From JBCDBY01 sp039182715 (GTDB taxonomy: Bacteria > Planctomycetota > PLA2), in NCBI GenBank assembly GCA_039182715.1, contig JBCDBY010000158.1, forward strand, positions 1 to 10,296: DNA of 10,296 bases, in the 5' to 3' direction. This document shows positions 7,275-10,296 of the stretch, in pieces (the stretch's first letter is position 1; every line of letters begins with the position of its first letter). The translations under genes and the position numbers were made by a program. The notes beneath the pieces were generated by a model, which searched no databases, was not told the DNA's origin, and was given only the letters and a program-made list of their open reading frames with translations.

Positions 7275-7844
7275 ATGTGGATCGTAGAGTGGATTCAAAA
7301 CAACCCGTGGGTGGCGGCTGCCATCGGGTATGCGTTTGTCAGCGCGATCGTTGCCGCGACGGAGACAAAGCGGGACGACGCAGCGCTTCGGCGCTTCATC
7401 GAGCGGTTCGTGCTGCTGAAGCCGAAGAACGTGTTCGGAACGCTTCATGTCCCCGGCACCAACCCGGGCCCCATCGTCGAGCCGCCGGACGACGACGACG
7501 CGAAGCCGCCCACGAGTGGAAGCGCGGCAGGGCTAGGCATGTCCGCTCTGCTGCTGACGTTCAGCCTCGGATGCGGCGCCGTGGCCGCCGATGTGGTCAC
7601 GCCCACCTACGAGCTGACCGTTGAGGCCTGTCACCAACGGGAGCTCGCAATCGTCGCCCGCGAAGGGACTACCCGCGAGGAGGACGAGATCGCGCTCGCC
7701 AAAATCCGTGCGAAGTGCGACCGCGCCTTCGACGGCATCGAGGCCGCCGGAGAGCTGCTTGACGTTGTGATTGAACGCGAGGCCGAAGAAGCGGCCGACG
7801 AGGAAGGAGAGAGCGATGACCGATCTGGCTACCCGAATAGTTGA
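7275..7844 (+). CDS. Membrane protein with N-terminal TM segment and internal lipobox-like segment; putative lysis protein
   Basis: This is a 189-aa protein from ATG 7275. Residues 1-29 are a membrane segment (NPWVAAAIGYAFVSAIVAA) followed by a basic/amphipathic stretch ending in LLKPKNVFGTLHVPG, a pattern I associate with small phage membrane proteins near lysis genes. Residues 60-88 are a Pro/Asp/Gly linker. A second hydrophobic segment at 89-105 contains FSLGCG and looks like a lipoprotein signal. The rest (108-175) is an acidic helix with two Cys (119, 148) and ends Glu-rich. The two halves look like two proteins joined: a holin-like membrane protein and a lipoprotein. An internal ATG at 7539 with its own Shine-Dalgarno could produce the second half alone. 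The 3' end overlaps the next gene by 29 nt. A role in lysis is inferred from location and topology; the exact function is unknown. Confidence 0.82.
   Translation: MWIVEWIQNNPWVAAAIGYAFVSAIVAATETKRDDAALRRFIERFVLLKPKNVFGTLHVPGTNPGPIVEPPDDDDAKPPTSGSAAGLGMSALLLTFSLGCGAVAADVVTPTYELTVEACHQRELAIVAREGTTREEDEIALAKIRAKCDRAFDGIEAAGELLDVVIEREAEEAADEEGESDDRSGYPNS
7529..7532 (+). promoter_or_regulatory. Possible Shine-Dalgarno for an internal start at 7539
   Basis: AGGG lies six bases before an in-frame ATG at 7539-7541, within the 7275 gene. The spacing is good but the motif is short, so internal initiation is only plausible. Confidence 0.35.
7539..7844 (+). other. Possible in-frame internal product: 101-aa lipoprotein (o-spanin candidate)
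   Basis: Starting at the internal ATG the product would begin MSALLLTFSLGCGAVAADV. This is a short hydrophobic signal with a lipobox-like SLGC at residues 9-12, which fits the permissive lipobox pattern, but it lacks the usual Lys/Arg near the N-terminus and has Ser at the -3 position. The mature part would be an acidic helical protein with two Cys. Directly upstream is a single-pass coiled-coil protein of i-spanin topology, so an inner/outer membrane spanin pair is conceivable. Unlike typical o-spanins, the mature part is not Pro-rich. The alternative is that this segment is just a second transmembrane helix of the full-length protein. Confidence 0.35.
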
Positions 7845-8016
7845 TGGGCTTGTCCGAACGGGCCCCGATTTCCTGAAGTGGATCATCGGGCGAGCGGTTC
7901 GTGGGGACACCCCCGAGGACATGCAGGAACTCTTCCGGCGGATGCGCCTGAAGGTGGACAGCAACCGCGCGGAGGTCGACGACCTTCTCGACGAGAAGCA
8001 TGGAGGTGAGGAATGA
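7816..8016 (+). CDS. Small hypothetical protein in the lysis cassette (66 aa)
   Basis: The start is ATG 7816, chosen over a possible upstream in-frame ATG at 7771 because AAGGAG (7804-7809) sits six bases before it. The gene starts 29 nt inside the preceding gene. The product is helical: residues 3-30 are amphipathic (MTDLATRIVDGLVRTGPDFL, then KWIIGRAVRG), followed by a DTPEDMQELFRRM helix and a charged tail with NRAEVDDLLDEKHGG. There is no full membrane segment and no catalytic motif. Small proteins of this general kind are often found between holin-like and endolysin genes, but I do not recognise a named family. Its stop overlaps the next start (ATGA), so the two are probably translated together. 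Confidence 0.82.
   Translation: MTDLATRIVDGLVRTGPDFLKWIIGRAVRGDTPEDMQELFRRMRLKVDSNRAEVDDLLDEKHGGEE
8002..8006 (+). promoter_or_regulatory. Strong Shine-Dalgarno sequence for the 8013 gene
   Basis: GGAGG, continuing as GGAGGTGAG to 8010, ends six bases before ATG 8013. It is one of the best ribosome binding sites in the window and supports this start over the internal Met22 codon. Confidence 0.8.
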
Positions 8017-8261
8017 AACCCGGAGAGATCTCGGCGGCACAAGGGAACCCGCTGCGCGGCGCACGCGATCACATCATGCAGTTCTTCGCGTACAAGCATC
8101 TCCCGCCGCACCTGGCGGACGTCTCGCAGCCGTTTTGCGAGATGGCGGAGCGCATCGTTGCGTCGATTCCGCGCAACCCGGAGCGAACCGTCGCCCTGCG
8201 AAAGCTGCTCGAGGCGAAGGACGCGGCGGTGCGGGCGAAGCTCGCAAAGGACACGCTGTGA
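8013..8261 (+). CDS. Small helical protein, candidate Acb2/Tad1-hairpin-like (cyclic-nucleotide sponge)
   Basis: This is an 82-aa protein from ATG 8013, overlapping the preceding stop (ATGA) and ending in GTGA shared with the amidase. After a variable N-terminus, residues 23-76 carry a conserved-looking core: QFFAYKHLPPHL (23-34), SQPFCEMAERIV (38-49), PRNPERTVALRKLLEAKDAA (53-72). This core is familiar from many small phage proteins, usually hypothetical. As I recall, such proteins with a P-rich turn, a first helix, a 'lP..pER..ALrKL.EA..AA.rA' second helix and similar length are grouped with the Acb2/Tad1 hairpin domain. Acb2 proteins bind cyclic di- and trinucleotides and block CBASS, and Tad1 binds the Thoeris signal. 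Family membership is from memory of sequence pattern and not confirmed. Nucleotide binding by this member is inference, because the known binding residues cannot be mapped by eye. Confidence 0.88.
   Translation: MKPGEISAAQGNPLRGARDHIMQFFAYKHLPPHLADVSQPFCEMAERIVASIPRNPERTVALRKLLEAKDAAVRAKLAKDTL
8246..8251 (+). promoter_or_regulatory. Shine-Dalgarno sequence fixing the amidase GTG start
   Basis: AAAGGA lies six bases before GTG 8258 and inside the end of the preceding gene. It supports a start at 8258 rather than anywhere in the long upstream open frame, which overlaps the 8013 gene out of phase. Confidence 0.7.
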
Positions 8262-9094
8262 TCTGCACTCCCGATCGGGACTCCGTCGTCGAAGCCGTCT
8301 ACTTCGAGGCGCGCGAGCGCGGGCTTTCCGATCGGGAGGCGAAGCGTGCGGCGGAAGATGTCGCAGATCGGCTCCGGCTCCCCACGGCGCCGGGGCCCGT
8401 TCCCTCCGTCGGCTTCTACAACCTGTTGCACGAGCAGGACTACGACTACCCCCGGAACAAGCGGAAGGTGCGCAAGCGCGGCGGCGAGGTCGTCATGCGC
8501 GACATCAAGGACGTCGACACCATCTGCATTCATCAGACCGCGGTGGAGTTCGGCGTCTCTCGTCGCGCGATCAAGGAAGCGGATGGGGACGTTGAGCTCG
8601 CCCGCGCTCGCCGCGCGCTGGACGTCGCCTGCCACACGATGGCTTTCCGGCAGGGCTACTTCGTGGCCGCGCACGAGATGGAGGTCTACGTAAACCACGC
8701 CAACGGCTTCAACCCCTTCAGCCTCGGGCTTGAAATCGACGGGCGTTACGCGGGTCTCATGGACGACCCCGACACAGCTGCGCGCGAGGATCTCCGCACG
8801 ACGTGGGGCGGCGAGCCCACCGAACTGACAGAGGTCACAGTCCAGTCTTCGCAGGCCGCCATCTTCTGGATGGTCGAGCGGGTGCGGCAGAGGGGTGGAC
8901 GGATCCGTCGCGTCGTCTCGCATCGGCAGTCCAGCGCGAACCGACGGAGCGATCCGGGCGAAGAGATCTGGAATCGCGTAGTCGAAGGGTTCGCGGACCA
9001 AGAGCTTGGGCTGGAAATCGACCGCCTTCGGGTCGACGGTGACGGCCGACCGGTTCCCGTGGCGTGGTCCCCGAAGGGCCAGGGGCGCTACTAG
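8258..9094 (+). CDS. Endolysin: N-acetylmuramoyl-L-alanine amidase (Amidase_2/PGRP type)
   Basis: This is a 278-aa enzyme predicted to cut the bond between MurNAc and L-Ala in peptidoglycan at the end of infection. The fold's landmarks are visible: IHQTA with zinc ligand H92; ACHTMAFRQGYFVAAHEMEV (124-143), the core helix/strand region; NPFSLGLEIDG with E159 in the conserved strand; VVSHRQ with zinc ligand H222; and RRSDPGEEIW with zinc ligand D232. Residues 1-45 are a charged helical extension ahead of the catalytic domain. Residues 246-278 form a short tail with DGDGRPVP. There is no signal peptide or separate wall-binding domain, so release through a holin is expected. The GTG start overlaps the upstream TGA (GTGA), and the stop overlaps the next GTG (TAGTG). 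Family assignment is confident; the zinc ligands are assigned by motif. Confidence 0.93.
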   Translation: MICTPDRDSVVEAVYFEARERGLSDREAKRAAEDVADRLRLPTAPGPVPSVGFYNLLHEQDYDYPRNKRKVRKRGGEVVMRDIKDVDTICIHQTAVEFGVSRRAIKEADGDVELARARRALDVACHTMAFRQGYFVAAHEMEVYVNHANGFNPFSLGLEIDGRYAGLMDDPDTAAREDLRTTWGGEPTELTEVTVQSSQAAIFWMVERVRQRGGRIRRVVSHRQSSANRRSDPGEEIWNRVVEGFADQELGLEIDRLRVDGDGRPVPVAWSPKGQGRY

Positions 9095-9486
9095 TGGCTG
9101 GGCCCGCCTGCGTCTTTCGCGTCGCGTCGTCGCGGCGCATCACGATCCGCTACGACAGTGTGCGGCCGACGGTCTCGCGGCCGACGTGGCGCGGGGATTT
9201 CGGACTGCCCATTCGGGCCATCTGGACGGACCCGGAGACGCTCTCGCTCATCGACACCACCGACGTGAACGTCTTCTTCTCCACGATCGATCCCGACGGC
9301 ACGCCCTCGAACACGCTGGCCACCACCATCGCGCCAGGGGTCTTCGAGCAGGTGCCGCCGACGCCAGGCCTTGACCCTGCCGGCGACTGGACCTTCCGTC
9401 TTCTCTTGTCGGACGTCGCGACTGGCGCGCTTGTGCGCGTGACGCGCCCGGCCATCGTCAGAAACCTCGAGCCCATCCCCGCATGA
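9094..9486 (+). CDS. Small beta-sandwich protein after the endolysin (first of a pair)
   Basis: The start is GTG 9094, overlapping the amidase stop (TAGTG), with AGGGG (9081-9085) eight bases upstream; the frame is open further back but overlaps the amidase. The 130-aa product looks all-beta: RRITIRYDS (14-22), GLPIRAIW (37-44), DVNVFFSTIDPDGT (57-70), a Gly/Pro turn, and AGDWTFRLLLSD (96-107). The succession of a 'v.f.....PDGT' strand pair, a spacer and a 'G.W.f.l' strand resembles the immunoglobulin-like domain at the N-terminus of BppU-type baseplate proteins and similar small phage proteins. The next gene shows the same order of motifs. It may be a virion or baseplate accessory protein, although it sits after the lysis genes. 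The fold is inferred and the function unknown. Confidence 0.82.
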   Translation: MAGPACVFRVASSRRITIRYDSVRPTVSRPTWRGDFGLPIRAIWTDPETLSLIDTTDVNVFFSTIDPDGTPSNTLATTIAPGVFEQVPPTPGLDPAGDWTFRLLLSDVATGALVRVTRPAIVRNLEPIPA

Positions 9487-9818
9487 CCTGCAAACGAATC
9501 ACGCTTGGCGAAGACGGCTTCCCGCTCCGGGTGTTGCTCGGCGACTTCGACGCCTTCAACCCGCTCATGCTCCTGATGGACGCCCTAGGTGGTGCGGTCA
9601 CGTTCCGCTTCCTCAAACCCGACGGGACGCGAGAGGAGAAGGCGGCGAGCTCGATCGGGCCTGGGCTCGCAGAGTGGATCGTTGAAGACGCCTTCTTCGC
9701 CAACACCGCGGATGTCGGACGCTGGGCGTTCCAGCTGGTTGTGCAGCCGGGCGAGACCCTTCCGCCGCAGTCGTGGCGGTGGACCTCGCCAATGATCTAC
9801 TTCGACCTGGTCGCCTAG
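9483..9818 (+). CDS. Small beta-sandwich protein, BppU-N-like (second of a pair)
   Basis: This is a 111-aa protein from ATG 9483, overlapping the previous stop (ATGA). No clear Shine-Dalgarno is visible, so translation probably depends on coupling to the upstream gene. The sequence shows ITLGEDGFPLRVLLGDFD (6-23), a hydrophobic segment (NPLMLLMDALGG, 26-37), VTFRFLKPDGT (39-49), a spacer, and GRWAFQLVVQPG (79-90), ending with WTSPMIYFDLV. The pattern of an opening charged strand, 'tFrf.kPDGT' and 'GrW.fQl.v' is typical of phage immunoglobulin-like proteins related to the BppU baseplate N-terminal domain. It resembles the preceding protein in motif order and spacing, so the two may come from an old duplication. 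It is the last plus-strand gene, and its TAG shares a CTAG with the opposing gene's stop. Confidence 0.85.
   Translation: MTCKRITLGEDGFPLRVLLGDFDAFNPLMLLMDALGGAVTFRFLKPDGTREEKAASSIGPGLAEWIVEDAFFANTADVGRWAFQLVVQPGETLPPQSWRWTSPMIYFDLVA
9815..9818. other. Shared palindromic CTAG holding both convergent stop codons
   Basis: The plus-strand gene ends with TAG at 9816-9818 and the minus-strand gene ends with TAG read from 9817 to 9815. The two genes thus overlap by the four bases CTAG, with no intergenic space and no visible bidirectional terminator hairpin. Confidence 0.9.
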
Positions 9819-10296
9819 GGAACCGAGTAGCCGGACGGATCGCAGATCGAGAAGAGGACGTTGATGTCGCTGTCGGCCCCCATCGATAGAGCGTCCTCAA
9901 CGCACCCATTCGCGACAAGGTCAGTCCATCGTTTTGACGCTACCCAGTCGCAGCTCGATCCGGTACAGCACGCGCCGATTGAAATCCCGGCGGTGGTTCC
10001 ATAGGCGTTGCTGACGATGCTCTCGCAGGTAGCCCGGACGGATCCGCGACGCGGAACGCAGCTGCCATCTGTGTTCACCCTTGCGGACGTATAGGGGCAA
10101 TCCAGCCGCTCCCCGCTGCGAACTGCGGCATGGCAAATCGTGCGCTCTCCGTCGCTGTCATCAAGGGCGCACACCTGGCCCTCGTCGCAAGCATCTCCGA
10201 AGCCGCACTGACGGAAGAGCGATCCCTCCCGCAGGTCGACGGGTCCCCCTCCGCCTCCGCACGACACCAACACAAGCCCCACGAGGAGCGACCCCA
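9815..10296 (-). CDS. Cys-rich lipoprotein on the opposite strand, 5' end at or just beyond the window edge
   Basis: This minus-strand gene is open to the right edge. GTG 10282 can start it, but the frame continues upstream as GSLLVGLVLVSCGGGGG after a partial codon ending in TG at the last two bases. That codon may be the true start, which would give a normal lipoprotein signal of about 12 residues. The lipobox is LVSC, followed by a poly-Gly spacer, so the product should be lipidated and exported. Counted from GTG 10282, the mature part holds 12 Cys (26, 32, 38, 50, 62, 75, 86, 105, 106, 111, 127, 147), an even number that suggests disulfides. Its 'CGFGDACDEGQVCALDD' start resembles Cys-rich secreted proteins of Myxococcota. 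Its strand differs from every other gene here, so it could be a lysogenic-conversion gene or a host gene at the module edge. The function is unknown. Confidence 0.8.
   Translation of the reverse strand, partial: GSLLVGLVLVSCGGGGGPVDLREGSLFRQCGFGDACDEGQVCALDDSDGERTICHAAVRSGERLDCPYTSARVNTDGSCVPRRGSVRATCESIVSNAYGTTAGISIGACCTGSSCDWVASKRWTDLVANGCVEDALSMGADSDINVLFSICDPSGYSVP

Noticed and set aside
8000..8257. N-terminal extension of the amidase frame up to 8000
   Set aside because: The extension overlaps the 82-aa gene out of phase and reads as low-quality Arg-rich sequence. GTG 8258 has a Shine-Dalgarno and the GTGA overlap typical of this operon.
9819..10281. Plus-strand continuation after 9818
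   Set aside because: No plausible plus-strand gene with a ribosome binding site is seen here. The minus-strand lipoprotein frame with lipobox and even Cys count explains the region.
1..10296. Search for tRNA, CRISPR, direct repeats, att sites and sigma-70 promoters
   Set aside because: No cloverleaf, regular repeat array, transposase, duplicated att-like core or convincing -35/-10 pair could be seen by eye. Genes are too closely packed to leave room for most of these.

Overview
The window looks like the late (virion and lysis) region of a tailed-phage or prophage genome with high GC. It is one dense run of 12 plus-strand genes from the left edge to position 9818, followed by a single minus-strand gene that runs off the right edge. 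No non-coding stretch exceeds about 20 nt. I see no tRNA, rRNA, CRISPR array, insertion sequence, integrase, promoter or terminator. The strongest phage marker is a zinc amidase endolysin (8258-9094). The hosts of such genes are Gram-negative. The Cys-rich lipoprotein at the right end resembles secreted proteins of Myxococcota, which is only a weak hint of host.

Left part (1-5308): three consecutive genes encode an Ala/Pro-rich protein (open at the left edge), a 598-aa helical/coiled-coil protein with an IDPNRWW-hydrophobic-NPVL signature, and a 930-aa helical protein with several Gly/Ala-rich hydrophobic stretches. Their size, order and composition recall the internal virion (DNA-ejection) proteins of podoviruses, such as T7 gp14-gp15-gp16. 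This is an inference from architecture, not from visible homology.

Middle part (5312-6914): a 137-aa beta-rich protein of unknown role precedes a 395-aa virion adhesin. The adhesin has a jelly-roll/CBM-like module followed by a LamG-like module, the usual build of phage tail or virion-surface proteins.

Lysis cassette (6914-9094): a single-pass membrane protein with a periplasmic coiled coil (i-spanin-like or holin candidate); a protein with an N-terminal membrane segment and an internal lipobox-like segment that has its own plausible start; a 66-aa protein; an 82-aa protein resembling the small phage proteins grouped with the Acb2/Tad1 cyclic-nucleotide sponge hairpin; and the amidase. Then come two small beta-sandwich proteins (9094-9818) that look like diverged tandem paralogues.

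The genes are linked by stop/start overlaps (TAGTG, GTGA, ATGA, TAATG) at 7 of 11 junctions and mostly have good Shine-Dalgarno sequences, so they are probably one polycistronic, translationally coupled late transcript. The minus-strand lipoprotein meets this operon tail-to-tail, sharing a CTAG in which both stop codons lie. It could be a lysogenic-conversion (moron) gene or the first gene beyond the module.
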